DNA from: Archangium violaceum | GTDB lineage: Bacteria > Myxococcota > Myxococcia > Myxococcales > Myxococcaceae | Reading direction: 5' to 3' | Assembly: GCF_016859125.1 (NCBI RefSeq) | Contig: NZ_CP069338.1 | Location: 5,395,501-5,459,500 of the forward strand | Length of the DNA: 64,000 nt | Shown: positions 30,275-39,609 of the stretch, in pieces | Layout of the letters: every line of letters starts with the position of its first letter | Numbering within the stretch: position 1 is the stretch's first letter | Translations under genes and position numbers: made by a program | Notes under the pieces: model-generated | What the model was told of the DNA's origin: nothing | The model's input: only the letters and a program-made list of their open reading frames with translations | The model's database searches: none

Positions 30275-31203
30275 ACGAACAGATCGCGAAGGACGTCGGA
30301 CCGGCACATCTCGACATCGCCTGGGAGCAACGCGGCGATCCGAAACACCCGACGGTGCTGCTCGTGATGGGACTCGCCGCCCAGCTCGTGAACTGGCCAC
30401 TCGGCTTCCTGCGGGCGCTCGTCGCGCGCGAGCTCCACGTGGTGCGCTTCGACAACCGTGATTCGGGGCACTCCACGCACATGCGCGATGCCCCGCCTCC
30501 CGAGCTGCCCGCGGCGCTCGAGGGCGATCTGTCATCGGCGTCGTACACGCTCTCCGACATGGCTGCTGACGCGGTTGGCCTGCTCGATGCCCTGAAGATC
30601 GACGCCGCGCACGTGGTGGGAGCGTCGTTGGGTGGCGCGATCGCGCAGACGATCGCGATCGAGCATCCGACACGGGTGCGATCGCTCACGACGATGATGT
30701 CGACGACCGGCGACATGTCGGTCGGGCAGGCGCACCCCGCGACCATGAAGGCGTTGTTCGGAGGGCCTCCCGCACGCACGCGTGAGGAGGTCGTCGCGCG
30801 CGCCGTGCGCAGCATCGCGGTGGTTGGCTCGCCGGCGTTCCCGGCGGATCCGGCGGCCGTGGCCGAGAGCGCGGGGCTTGCGTATGATCGCGCTCACGAC
30901 GAGGTCGCCATCGCGCGCCAGGCCGTGGCGTCGGTCGCGTCGGGTGACCGCACCCCGCTGCTGCGTGCGATCGATGTGCCCACGCTCGTGCTGCACGGGC
31001 TCGCTGACACACTGTGCGACCCGAGCGGTGGGCGTGCCACGGCTGCCGCGATTCCGGGGGCCGAGCTCGTGCTGATCGACGGGATGGGGCACAACCTTCC
31101 GCCCGGGCTCTGGGCGCGGATCTCCGAGCACATCGCCGCCATTGTGCGAAGGGGTGATGCGAGGGCGGGAGGGACCGCGCCACGGCGTTTGGAAGGTCGA
31201 TGA
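30268..31203 (+). CDS. Alpha/beta-hydrolase
   Basis: 311 residues from ATG 30268 with GGAG nine bases upstream. Alpha/beta-hydrolase fold: oxyanion strand VLLVMGLAAQ, VVRFDNRDSGHST, nucleophile elbow GASLGG (Ser), the acid strand VLHGLADTLCDP and the catalytic His in IDGMGHNLPP. It resembles the hydrolases often paired with MerR or TetR regulators. The overlap of its start with the end of the MerR frame suggests a former two-gene operon that hydrolyses a drug-like ester or lactone, but the substrate is not known. Confidence 0.88.
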   Translation: MLNEQIAKDVGPAHLDIAWEQRGDPKHPTVLLVMGLAAQLVNWPLGFLRALVARELHVVRFDNRDSGHSTHMRDAPPPELPAALEGDLSSASYTLSDMAADAVGLLDALKIDAAHVVGASLGGAIAQTIAIEHPTRVRSLTTMMSTTGDMSVGQAHPATMKALFGGPPARTREEVVARAVRSIAVVGSPAFPADPAAVAESAGLAYDRAHDEVAIARQAVASVASGDRTPLLRAIDVPTLVLHGLADTLCDPSGGRATAAAIPGAELVLIDGMGHNLPPGLWARISEHIAAIVRRGDARAGGTAPRRLEGR

Positions 31204-31214
31204 GTCGAGGCCCG

Positions 31215-31581
31215 CCGGGGCCTCCAGGAGAATACCCGCTCGGTCTCCATGGGCCCGATGCGCCGCACCCGGACGCGGAGGTCCGTGTGGCGTCCCTGGT
31301 GCCTCCGCCTGCCTCGGGCGAACCTGACGAGGTTCCACGGCGTATTCGCCCCAGGCGCGAAAGTGCGGCCATTTCTGCTCCCTCGAGCGAGGGCGGAGCC
31401 GCGGCCGGAAGAGGAGAGCCCGTTGGTGGTCGCGACGGTGGAGGAGCCGCGGAAGGAGCGCACGCCCCGCTTGGATCAGGCGGGGCTGCTGCGCCGTGCG
31501 TTCGCGCTGGGTCAAAGGAGTCGAAACGCGAGACCCGAGCCGGAACGAGACTGGGCGTGGACGGTTGAACCCACCCACTGA
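31215..31581 (+). pseudogene. IS91-like transposase C-terminal remnant
   Basis: Two frames read together give VASLVPPP then RANLTRFHGVFAPGAKVRPF and DQAGLLRRAFAL, a pattern found near the C-terminus of IS91-type (Y2) transposases, where 'LVPPPR..LxRYHGVxAP' and 'LLRRVFxxD' are conserved. A frameshift separates the first two pieces and the catalytic N-terminal part is missing. It is a decayed fragment directly after the hydrolase gene. Confidence 0.5.
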
Positions 31582-31911
31582 CCCCCTCCCTGAGCCCGCG
31601 AGCGCCCACGCCACTCACTGCCCGAGCGACTGGGGCGGGGGCCTGGCGCTGAAGGCGGGCGAGTAGCACTTCCCCTGGTGCTCATAATGGAGCGTCTCCT
31701 TACGGCCGGCGGGCATGCCGGGCAGGAGCAGAGGTAACGCAGGAGGGGGCTGAGACAGGGTCTGGCCTGGGCGAGCGGTTGGAAGGCGGGAGCGAGCGGC
31801 CCGGGCGCGGCGCCGAGCCGCACCCCCTGAGGAGGACGCCTGAGGCCGCCGAGCGTTGGCGAGCGCTTTGCCAGGTGCCCTGCCGGGCAGCATCGGGTGG
31901 CGAGGTGGGCG
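31582..31911. other. Intergenic stretch, possible minus-strand remnant
   Basis: No complete gene is supported. On the minus strand a peptide-like tail (GMPAGRKETLHYEHQGKCYS) between about 31615 and 31730 looks like the end of a lost coding sequence, but I cannot assign a family. The right end carries the ribosome site of the CBS gene. Confidence 0.35.
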
Positions 31912-32322
31912 ATGGCGGAGCAGTTCGAAGCACACAAGGCGTTGGTGGCGAAGGCGGTGACGCTGTTTCCGAATGACACGGTGATGCGGGCGCTGGCGCT
32001 CATGCAGCGCTATGGGCTGGACTGGCTGCCGGTGGTGGACGAGTCGCGCGGGGAGCTCATCGGCGACGTGACGGCCGAGGACCTGCGGAAGGTGTGGGAG
32101 CACTCCCCGCTGGCCTGTATGTCGGAAATTCTTTCCCTGAAATCCTTGCAGGAGGACGACGATGGCACCTCCTGGAGCCCCCGGGTGACGCTGGTGTCGC
32201 CGCTGGTGGACATGTACCGCACCAGCAAGAAGTGGAAGCAGTTGCTCCGAGCGCGAAAGGGCGCCGCGAGGAGGAGCCGCGGCCTTTTGATGGAGTCGCT
32301 GCTCCGCGAGCTGGAGCCCTGA
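31912..32322 (+). CDS. CBS-domain protein
   Basis: 136 residues from ATG 31912, preferred over a GTG at 31897 because GAGGTGG lies just before it. One CBS unit is visible: VTLFPNDTVMRALALMQRYG, LDWLPVVDESRGELIGDVTAEDL. The second CBS unit that would complete a Bateman module is not evident; the C-terminus is basic (RARKGAARRSRGLL). CBS modules bind adenine nucleotides and regulate partners, so this may act as a small dimeric sensor. Confidence 0.75.
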   Translation: MAEQFEAHKALVAKAVTLFPNDTVMRALALMQRYGLDWLPVVDESRGELIGDVTAEDLRKVWEHSPLACMSEILSLKSLQEDDDGTSWSPRVTLVSPLVDMYRTSKKWKQLLRARKGAARRSRGLLMESLLRELEP

Positions 32323-32482
32323 AAAGGGTCCAGTGTCACGACGCCGGGAGTTGTCTCACCCGGCTGAAAAAATGACTTCAGCCGGCGAGTCATCCCGCTG
32401 CGGGTGCAATACCGACCCGTCCTCCGCGTTTGAGTATCCACCCGGAATTTTCCGGGTGTACTCGGACAGGGATTCTCGAACC

Positions 32483-33973
32483 ATGCGGAAGCTCTTTCGT
32501 CGTCCGTTCACCGCGCTGACGTGCGCGATTGCATTGGGACTCCAGGCGTGTGGCGAAGGACCGCCACCGGAGCAGGGCGAGGCGCCGCCGGCGGAGGCCG
32601 CGGCCGTGAGCGCCCAGGCGCTCCCCTCCACCGCGCAGGACGTGGAGCCAGACATCCTGGTCGCGCTGCGGTCCATCCCCGGGCTCACGGTGCGGGAGGG
32701 CCCGACGCGCATCCCCGGCACGCGCTTCTTCATCCTCACCTATGACCAGCCGGCGGACCACTGGCACCCGGAGGGCCAACGCTTCCAGCAGCGCATGACG
32801 CTGCTGCACCGCTCGACGCAGGCGCCCATGGTGCTGGCCAGCACGGGCTATGGCATCGGCACCAGCGCCGGACAGACGGAGCCCACCGCCATCCTCCAGG
32901 CGAACCAACTCCTCGTCGAGCACCGCTTCTTCGGCCCCTCCATCCCCGAGCCCGCCAACTGGGCGCACCTGACGCTGGGGCAGGCCGCGGCGGACCACCA
33001 CCGCATCGTCAGCGCCTTCAAGTCCCTCTATGGCGCGAAGTGGGTGAGCACCGGCGCGAGCAAGGGCGGCATGACGTCCGTCTACCACCGCGCCCTCTAC
33101 CCGAACGACGTGGACGCCACCGTGGCCTACGTGGCGCCCAGCAGCCACGGCCCGCGGGACCCGCGCTACGTCCACTTCCTCGGTACCGTGGGCGACGCCG
33201 CGTGCCGCGAGCGCATCCGCGACTTCCAGCGTGACGCGCTGTCGCGCCGCGAGGAACTGGTGCCCCAGGTCGCCGCGGCGGCGACGGCCGAGGGCGCGCC
33301 GCTCGACTTCCTCGGCGCGGACAAGGCGTTCGAGTTCATGGTCCTCGAGCTGCCCTTCTCCTTCTGGCAGTACAGCCCTCCCGAGACGTGCACCACCATC
33401 CCCGCGCCCGGCGCGCCGGCGGAGCAGGTGCTGGAGGCGCTGAGCGGCATCGTCGGCTACTTCAGCTTCAGCGACCCGTCCATCCAGTACTACGCGCCCT
33501 ACTACTTCCAGGCGGGCACACAGCTGGGCAGCTACCGCTCCGACGAGCGGCACCTGCGCGGGCTCGTGCGCTACCCGCGGCAGTACGCGCCCGCCGCCAT
33601 GGTGCCCTTCGCGATTGAGCCCTACGGGTTCGACTTCTGGTCCATTCCCCTCGTCGAGGCGTGGGTGAAGGCGCGCGGCGAGCGCATGCTGTTCATCTAC
33701 GGCGAGCTGGACCCGTGGTCCACCAACGCCTTCGACGTGCGCGAGCGCAACGACTCGTACCGGTTCTTCGTCCCCGGCGGGAACCACAACTCCTCCATCT
33801 CCCGCCTGCCGGAGGTCGAGCGCGCCTTCGCCGTGGAGCAGCTCGGCACGTGGATGGGCCTGCAGCCCATGGAGCAGGAGCGCGTCGCGCAGAAGGCGTC
33901 CCGTCTGGCCTCGGGCGAGGAGCCGGTGCAGTCGCTCGTCATCGACCGCCGCCGCCCGCCGCCTCAGGAGTAG
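32483..33973 (+). CDS. S37-family prolyl/tripeptidyl aminopeptidase-like lipoprotein
   Basis: 496 residues from ATG 32483; lipoprotein signal ends at Cys 23 (ALGLQAC). The body fits the PS-10/S37 peptidases known from Streptomyces: FFILTYDQPADHWHP, EHRFFGPSIPEPANWAHLT and the nucleophile GASKGGMTSVYH (Ser 193), then Asp 410 in YGELDPWS and His 435 in PGGNHNSS. It is a secreted, surface-anchored exopeptidase that would help predatory feeding. A hairpin follows at 34030. Confidence 0.88.
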   Translation: MRKLFRRPFTALTCAIALGLQACGEGPPPEQGEAPPAEAAAVSAQALPSTAQDVEPDILVALRSIPGLTVREGPTRIPGTRFFILTYDQPADHWHPEGQRFQQRMTLLHRSTQAPMVLASTGYGIGTSAGQTEPTAILQANQLLVEHRFFGPSIPEPANWAHLTLGQAAADHHRIVSAFKSLYGAKWVSTGASKGGMTSVYHRALYPNDVDATVAYVAPSSHGPRDPRYVHFLGTVGDAACRERIRDFQRDALSRREELVPQVAAAATAEGAPLDFLGADKAFEFMVLELPFSFWQYSPPETCTTIPAPGAPAEQVLEALSGIVGYFSFSDPSIQYYAPYYFQAGTQLGSYRSDERHLRGLVRYPRQYAPAAMVPFAIEPYGFDFWSIPLVEAWVKARGERMLFIYGELDPWSTNAFDVRERNDSYRFFVPGGNHNSSISRLPEVERAFAVEQLGTWMGLQPMEQERVAQKASRLASGEEPVQSLVIDRRRPPPQE

Positions 33974-34029
33974 CCGTCACCCGCTCTCAGACGTTGAGAA
34001 CACCTGAGTAGGCAATGACCTGCTTCGAA

Positions 34030-34054
34030 GGGCACGGGCGCGAAGTCCGTGCCC
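34030..34054 (+). terminator. Hairpin after the S37 peptidase gene
   Basis: GGGCACGG and CCGTGCCC form a perfect 8-bp stem around a 9-base loop, 57 bp after the stop codon. No T-run follows, so strength is uncertain. Confidence 0.5.
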
Positions 34055-34255
34055 CCGTTGCAGCGTCTCTGAGCCAGCCCAATCCCTCGACTGTCCTCCC
34101 AATTTCTCATACGCCGCAGGCGTGCTCCTGTATTCGCCTCGTGAATTGGGCGCCTCCTACGACCCGCACCTCATGATATTGCGACCGACATCCCAATTCG
34201 GCGCTCTCGTCCGTTTTGGGTTTCCTTCGGCCCAACCCAAACATGGAGTTCCGCC

Positions 34256-35950
34256 ATGCGTCGCGTGCCACACTCATTCCTGCTGCTGGCCGGCCTCGCC
34301 GCCACCCCGTGCGCCTTCGCGCAGAGCACGCCGGTCAACCTCGCGCTGAACCAGCCGGTAAGCGTCAGCGGCACCGAGAACGCCGCGGCGTTCAATGCGG
34401 CCAACGCCAACGACGGCCGTCTGGACACCCGCTGGAGCTCGGAGTTCGTTAGCCCCTCGTGGATCACCATCGACCTCGGCAGTGAGCAGTCGATCGGCCG
34501 CGTGGTGCTGCGCTGGGAGAACGCGCACGCCACCGTCTACACCCTCAACGTCTCCAACGACGGCGTCAACTGGACCACCGTGTACACGAACGCCAACGGC
34601 AAGGGCGGCACGGAAGACATCACGTTCAATCCCGTCTCGGCGCGCTTCGTCTCCATGTACGGCACGGAGAAGAACACCCAGTACGGCTACTCGCTGTACG
34701 AGTTCGAGGTCTACGGCGCCAGCGGCGGCGGCGGGCCGGGCGACTCCCCTGATCAGCAGCCGGGCACGGCGCCCACCGTGTCGTACAACGCGCGCATCTC
34801 CGGCAACCAGACGGAACCCGCGGCGCCGTTCGTCATCACCGACGTGGCACCGTTCAACAACCCGTGGGGCCTCGACTTCCTGCCCGACGGCCGTGTCGTG
34901 GTCACCGAAAAGAGCGACCGCATGTACATCGTGACGTCCGCGGGCGCGAAGACGTCCATCGGCGGCCTGCCGGTCTCGGTGGGCGCCAACGGCGGTGGCG
35001 GCCAGAGCGGCCTCCACGACGTGGCGGCATCGCCGACCTTCGCCCAGGACCGCACGCTGTGGTTCAGCTACGTGGCCAAGGCCGCGGACGGCAACAACCG
35101 CCTCACGCTGGCGACCGCGCGCCTCGACGAGAGTGCCGGTGCCGCGAACCTCGCCGACCTCGAGATCGTCTGGCAGGAACCGTCGAGCTATTCGATGCGC
35201 GGCCAGCCGGGCGCGCGCATCGCGTTCGCACCGGATGGCCAGTACGTATTCCTCTCCGTCGGCGACGGCGACATTCCGGACTCCAACGGCAATCGCGGTG
35301 TCACCGCGCAGATGCCGGACACCGGACTGGGCAAGATCATCCGCCTCAACCTCGACGGCAGCACCCCCACCGACAACCCCGAGGCGTCGGCCGGCGGCGT
35401 GCGCGGGCAGGTGTGGGCCAGCGGCTTCCGCAACCCGTACGGCCTGGCGTTCGACGCGAAGGGCAACCTGTGGGAAACGGAGATGGGCCCGGCCTCCGGC
35501 GACGAGTTCAACTTCATCGCCAAGGGCGGTAACTATGGCTGGCCGCTGGTGAGCAACGGCAACCACTACAACGGCGATGCCTACATGCCGGGCCAGCCGT
35601 ATCCGCGCCACGACACCGCGCCGCAGTTCACGCAGCCGGCGGCGTACTGGGGCTGGTTCTCCACCACCAACTCCATGTCGCCGTCCGGGCTGGCGTTCTA
35701 CAACGGCAACCTGTTCCCGCAGTGGAAGGGCTCCGCGCTGCTCGGCTCCACCTCGTCCATCGCGCTGTACCGCGTGGTGATCGATCCGGCGTCCAACAAC
35801 GTCACGGGCGTCGAGCGCTACGGCCGCGATGCGAACGGCGTGTACACCGGTGCGGTGCGCGCACTGAAGGTGTCGCCGTTCGATGGCAGCATCTGGTACG
35901 TCAAGGGCGGCAGCGACGGCGCGCTGCGCAAGCTGACCCCGAAGTCGTGA
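34256..35950 (+). CDS. Secreted glucose/sorbosone-type dehydrogenase with F5/8 C domain
   Basis: 564 residues. Signal peptide (MRRVPHSFLLLAGLAATPCA FAQ region), then a discoidin-like F5/8 type C domain at about 25-155 (RLDTRWSSEFVSPSWITIDL, YGYSLYEFEVYG), a Gly/Pro linker, and a six-blade GSDH propeller at about 180-560 (NNPWGLDFLPDGRVVVTEK, GQVWASGFRNPYGLAFDA, GNYGWPLVSNG). Such enzymes oxidise sugars with PQQ. No PQQ synthesis genes are seen here. Sequence style and the 3' flank (strong hairpin, REP-like element) suggest recent origin from a gammaproteobacterium. Confidence 0.9.
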   Translation: MRRVPHSFLLLAGLAATPCAFAQSTPVNLALNQPVSVSGTENAAAFNAANANDGRLDTRWSSEFVSPSWITIDLGSEQSIGRVVLRWENAHATVYTLNVSNDGVNWTTVYTNANGKGGTEDITFNPVSARFVSMYGTEKNTQYGYSLYEFEVYGASGGGGPGDSPDQQPGTAPTVSYNARISGNQTEPAAPFVITDVAPFNNPWGLDFLPDGRVVVTEKSDRMYIVTSAGAKTSIGGLPVSVGANGGGGQSGLHDVAASPTFAQDRTLWFSYVAKAADGNNRLTLATARLDESAGAANLADLEIVWQEPSSYSMRGQPGARIAFAPDGQYVFLSVGDGDIPDSNGNRGVTAQMPDTGLGKIIRLNLDGSTPTDNPEASAGGVRGQVWASGFRNPYGLAFDAKGNLWETEMGPASGDEFNFIAKGGNYGWPLVSNGNHYNGDAYMPGQPYPRHDTAPQFTQPAAYWGWFSTTNSMSPSGLAFYNGNLFPQWKGSALLGSTSSIALYRVVIDPASNNVTGVERYGRDANGVYTGAVRALKVSPFDGSIWYVKGGSDGALRKLTPKS

Positions 35951-35956
35951 TCGTCA

Positions 35957-35987
35957 CGATGGGACCGGGATGAGCCCGGTCCCATCG
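35957..35987 (+). terminator. Strong hairpin after the GSDH gene
   Basis: CGATGGGACCGGG and CCCGGTCCCATCG form a perfect 13-bp stem with loop ATGAG, starting 7 bases after the stop codon. This is the strongest hairpin I found in the window. Confidence 0.75.
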
Positions 35988-36002
35988 GCGGGTTGCGGCC
36001 AT

Positions 36003-36026
36003 GTGGGAGCGGGCTTGCCCCGCGAC
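36003..36026. repeat. REP-like palindrome of gammaproteobacterial type
   Basis: The sequence around GTGGGAGCGGGCTTG followed by CCCCGCGAC matches the head of the REP elements abundant in Pseudomonas and also seen in some Xanthomonadales. I see no other copy in the window, which is expected if it came in with the dehydrogenase gene. Confidence 0.6.
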
Positions 36027-36042
36027 AGCTTTTCGCCCCGGT

Positions 36043-36471
36043 CTAGAGCAGCTTCGCCATGATCTCGCGCTCGCGCTGCTCGAGCTTGATCGAGGCGAGC
36101 GTCCAGTCGATGAGCTCGTCGGCGACCGACACGTCGAGACCGAAGGCGCCGGCGGCCTCCTTCACCGACGCGCGCTCCTCGTTCGCGATCTCGCCGTCGG
36201 CGCACGCCACCTCGACGATCATGCGCAGCAGGGAGGCGCGCAGCTCGCGGCTCTCGATCTTGCTGACGATGTCGGTGAGGCGGCTGGGCTTCTGGAACTC
36301 CTGCTCGATGAGCGCGGCGACCTGCTCGTCGCGGGGCGACAGGCCGATGCCAAACACCACGTCATCGAGCTGCTGGCGCTCGTCCTCGGTGATGCGGCCA
36401 TCGCTCGCCGCCACGTTGGCCATGGCCTGGACGAACGCCATCAGCTGCTCCTGGGGGTACTCGCGCGTCAT
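36043..36471 (-). CDS. TerB-like (tellurite-resistance family) protein
   Basis: 142 residues from ATG 36471 with AAGGAG seven bases upstream. It is all-helical with the duplicated acidic metal-binding pattern of TerB/DjlA-type domains: VAASDGRITEDERQQLDDVV and VACADGEIANEERASVKEAA, both matching 'A.ADG.i...E'. Usually cytoplasmic and linked to stress or phage defence complexes. Here it is alone, so the function is open. Confidence 0.85.
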   Translation of the reverse strand: MTREYPQEQLMAFVQAMANVAASDGRITEDERQQLDDVVFGIGLSPRDEQVAALIEQEFQKPSRLTDIVSKIESRELRASLLRMIVEVACADGEIANEERASVKEAAGAFGLDVSVADELIDWTLASIKLEQREREIMAKLL

Positions 36472-36953
36472 GTCGTCTCCTTGGCGAGCGGCGCGCGGCT
36501 GGCCAGGGGCTCGCGGACATGGGATGGGCCGGGCCGCTCGGCGGAGTAGGATAGTGGGCGCCGGCGAGGACCGGAAACGGTTTTCGCCCTGGCTCGCGCG
36601 TGGAAGCGTGACCTCGGCCCGGCCTGAAAGAAGTTCAATGAGCCTTCCGTTGGGGATTCCATGGGGTGCCCAGGCTCTTTGAGCTCCTCTCGGAGCGCGA
36701 GACGTTCCTCCCAGGCCGCGCACCTGGAGGCGGCCTCCGTCTGGGCCTTCCTGCGGCTGCGCGAGGAGCTCGCCCTGCATGGCGCCGACGAGGCCCTGCG
36801 CGACGCGGCCCTGGCGTGGCGCTTCGGCAGGCGGTGGAAACACTGCGCGAGGAGATAGGCCGGCTGCTGGACGCGCTCCTCGTCAGCCAGAGAGGCCCAG
36901 GGCTCCTACCGCGCACCACTTGGGAGGACGGCCTGGGCAGGCGTGTACAGTTT
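36472..36953 (+). pseudogene. Decayed coding remnant of unknown family
   Basis: From about 36664 to 36900 three plus-strand frames in turn give natural-looking peptides: VPRLFELLSERETFL, then QAAHLEAASVWAFLRLREEL and HGADEALRDAALAWRFG, then VETLREEIGRLLDALLVSQR. Together they read as one helical protein broken by two frameshifts. I do not recognise the family. The rest of this 482-bp interval holds the promoter region of the TerB-like gene and nothing else I can support. Confidence 0.35.
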
Positions 36954-37685
36954 CTATCCAGCCCGCTTCAGCCACACCCGCAGGGCTCCTACCGGCTCGA
37001 AGCCCTGGGTGCACCACGTGGACAGCTCGTCGCCGTGTTCGTAGCCCACGAGCCGCAGCCCCGGGAATGCCGCCATGGCATGGACGAGCATCTCCGCGCG
37101 GAGCACGGCGGGTGCTCCTTCCACGAAGAACGTGTTCGACAGGCTCACGACACCCGCGGCCCGGTAGGCAATGGCACCGGCGACGATGGCCTCGTTGTCG
37201 TAAGCGGCGAAGAACTGGATGTTCGCGTCGTCCAGCAGCGTGGGGCGGAAGAGGGCGTGTTCCTGCTCTGGTAGGTGGCTACCCGAGGGTCCGCGCCAGG
37301 CCACTTCCCATGCGGCGAGCGAGGTCTCCTCCCGAATCGGGAGCCAACGAACTCCGCTGGCAGGAGCAGCCGCAGGTGCCGCCTGGGAGAGGATGAGCCA
37401 CTGTGCGGCGAACAGCTCTGTGAAACCTCTCGGAGCAAGGTCGAGCGTCGCGAAGCTATCCTTGACTCCCCATTGCCCAGGCACGTCGAGCGCGGAGATC
37501 TGCTCGAGCTGTTGAGCCTCGTCGTCTCGCGTGAGCGTAATGGCGTTCGGGTAGAACTTGAGGACTCCGGCACGGTTCAGCCACAGAGAGCGGGAGAACT
37601 CACCCGGGTAGCCATGTGCGCGGCACACTGCGTCGCACCACGCTGCATTGTTGTCGACTGCTGAGGCAAGCAGATCAAAGGACAT
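36954..37685 (-). CDS. GNAT-like acetyltransferase domain protein
   Basis: 243 residues. The C-terminal half has the GNAT shape: a strand/turn with AIVAGAIAYRAAGVVSLSNTF, then EMLVHAMAAFPGLRLVGYEHG and FEPVGALRVWLKRAG. The N-terminal half (WCDAVCRAHGYPGEFSRSLW) is unassigned and is common in two-part GNAT proteins that acetylate small molecules. No strong ribosome site is visible. It is flanked by remnants on both sides. Confidence 0.6.
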   Translation of the reverse strand: MSFDLLASAVDNNAAWCDAVCRAHGYPGEFSRSLWLNRAGVLKFYPNAITLTRDDEAQQLEQISALDVPGQWGVKDSFATLDLAPRGFTELFAAQWLILSQAAPAAAPASGVRWLPIREETSLAAWEVAWRGPSGSHLPEQEHALFRPTLLDDANIQFFAAYDNEAIVAGAIAYRAAGVVSLSNTFFVEGAPAVLRAEMLVHAMAAFPGLRLVGYEHGDELSTWCTQGFEPVGALRVWLKRAG

Positions 37686-37739
37686 ACCTGATCATCCATA
37701 ACAGAGGGGGCCAGTCCAGGCCACGGCGCCGCTCGCGCC

Positions 37740-37885
37740 GTCCCATCCCCTCCACCGCGGTGGGCAACCTCTATTGCCACCACCGCAATCTTCTTGCCGC
37801 GCCGGGCGGCAATCTTCTCGGCCCATTCTCGCAGGTGGGCCGTTTCGTGCGACCATGGTTTCCGAGGCCTCCCATCCGCAGACAC
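37740..37885 (-). pseudogene. Possible transposase C-terminal fragment
   Basis: The minus strand reads RPRKPWSHETAHLREWAEKI and ARRGKKIAVVAIEVAHRGG, resembling the basic 'RGKKxAVVAxARR' tail of several transposases (for example IS110-like). The frame breaks on both sides and there is no start or stop of its own. Weak call. The remainder of 37686-37960 carries no gene; the ribosome site TTGGAGG of the next gene lies at its right end. Confidence 0.3.
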
Positions 37886-37960
37886 CCTTCACCTCCTCCT
37901 CTCCTTCCCCCCGTCCCCGAATTCCCGCTTCAAAACACCTGATCGCTTGGAGGCGAACGA

Positions 37961-38902
37961 ATGAAAGCCGTGGTCTATCGCGAATATGGACCGTCTCATG
38001 TTCTAAAGCTCGAAGAGGTGGAGAAACCCACCCCCAGCGCCAGAGAAGTGCTGGTCCGAGTTCATGCGACCACTGTCACCATCGGTGATACCATCATGCG
38101 CAGCCTCAACATCCCTGGCCCGTTCTGGCAGCGGTTCTTGGCGCGCCTTTATCTGGGGTTTCGCAGACCCAAGCGAACCATCCTGGGGATGGAGCTGGCT
38201 GGGGCTATTGAAGCTGTGGGCGACAAAGTGACCCGCTTCAAGCCTGGTGACCTGGTCTTTGCCTCTACCTTCGGGGTAGATTTCGGCGGCTACGCCGAGT
38301 ACAAATGCCTGCCCGAAAACGGGGTGTTGGCGCACAAACCGGCCAATCTCAGCTTCGCGGAAGCAGCCGCCGTCCCGGGCGCAGGCCAGACGGCGTTGCA
38401 ATGTCTCAAGAAGGGGAGAATCCAACCTGGGCAGAAGGTTCTGATCTACGGCGCTTCGGGTTCAGTGGGCACGAACGCGGTACAACTTGCAAAGAACCAC
38501 TTCGGAGCCGAAGTGACGGGGGTATGCAGCGCCGCGAACCTGGAATTGGTGAAATCGTTGGGCGCCGTCAAGGTCATCGACTACAGCCGCGAGCACTTTA
38601 CTCAGAGCGGCGAGACTTATGACGTCATTTTTGACGCGGTGGGCAAGCTCTCACCTGCTCAGGTGAAGAGGGCGCGTGAGCAGGCAAGCATCTACCTCAA
38701 TGTTCATGCCGACTCGGCCGGCGGCGACAAGCTTGAAAACCTGCTCTTGCTCAAGGAACTGGTCGAGGCGGGCAAAGTAAGACCTGTCATTGATCGGGTG
38801 TATCCGCTGGAACAGATCATCGAGGCGCATCGCTATGTCGAACAAGGGCATAAAAAGGGAAATGTCGTCATCACCGTAGAAAATGGTGGCAAAACCTACT
38901 GA
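37961..38902 (+). CDS. MDR-family NAD(P) oxidoreductase
   Basis: 313 residues. GroES-like N-terminus ([20 protein letters not shown]), nucleotide site [16 protein letters not shown], and [11 protein letters not shown]. The conserved zinc cysteines are absent, as in quinone/enone reductases. Noticeably lower GC at third positions than its neighbours (many A/T-ending codons), so it was probably acquired from a lower-GC bacterium. It lies between two transposase remnants. It is not close to the other MDR gene at 4671. Confidence 0.88.
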   Translation: MKAVVYREYGPSHVLKLEEVEKPTPSAREVLVRVHATTVTIGDTIMRSLNIPGPFWQRFLARLYLGFRRPKRTILGMELAGAIEAVGDKVTRFKPGDLVFASTFGVDFGGYAEYKCLPENGVLAHKPANLSFAEAAAVPGAGQTALQCLKKGRIQPGQKVLIYGASGSVGTNAVQLAKNHFGAEVTGVCSAANLELVKSLGAVKVIDYSREHFTQSGETYDVIFDAVGKLSPAQVKRAREQASIYLNVHADSAGGDKLENLLLLKELVEAGKVRPVIDRVYPLEQIIEAHRYVEQGHKKGNVVITVENGGKTY

Positions 38903-39022
38903 ACGACGTAGGCAACGAACGTCTCGATGCGCTCGTCGGGCTTTTGGCCGGGCTTGGCGGGTCGTAACTGCTCGCCGGACCCCGTCGTGACGAGAGAAGC
39001 AGTGGCGTGAGACGTCCAGGCC

Positions 39023-39420
39023 ATGAACCTGGAGGTGCACGTGGAGAAGGAGTTGGAGCAGTTCCGGCAGGAGGCGCAGAGGCTGAGGGCAGGACGAGCG
39101 AAGGGCTCGGGCCCTTCCCCGAGCCACTGAGAGCGTTCGCGGTGCGCTACCTGGCGCAGGCGCAGGAGAAGGGAGAGACGCTCAAGTCGGTGGTGGAGAG
39201 TCTTGGAGTGTCGGAGCCGACGTTGCAGGCGTGGCGGCGGGGGGGAGCAGCAGCTGGGCGGGCAGCTGCTCAAGGGTGACGTCTTCCTCTTCGTCGGGCG
39301 GTGCCGTCGGCGCGCCAAGGTGCTGTACTTCGACGGCACGGGGCTGGTGCTGCTCACCAAACGCCTCTTCAAGGGACGCTTCGCCAGCCCCTGGGTCCAG
39401 GCGGGGGCGGCGAGCGTGGT
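39023..39420 (+). pseudogene. IS66-family remnant (TnpA- and TnpB-like pieces)
   Basis: From ATG 39023 the peptide MNLEVHVEKELEQFRQEAQR begins; after a frameshift near 39110 it continues LRAFAVRYLAQAQEKGETLK and ESLGVSEPTLQAWRRG, an IS66 accessory-ORF pattern. Overlapping this, the piece GDVFLFVGRCRRRAKVLYFD and TGLVLLTKRLFKGRFASPW (39276-39400) is the core of the IS66 TnpB/Orf2 protein, cut off early. The large transposase TnpC is absent. No ends or target duplication found. Confidence 0.68.
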
Positions 39421-39609
39421 GCTGACAGTGGGCTCGGGCGGCCCCCGTCAGCGGCCCTCCTCGGCCCCTCTGCTCCTGCCCACTCCCTCAACACACCTCC
39501 CATCCTTCCTTCTATACGCCAGAGCGATGGGGAATGGCTGGCCGGAGCGGAACGGCGCGCCCGGCCCCTCAGGGCTTTCGACGGGCGGAGGGGCGCGCGC
39601 CGGGAGCGC

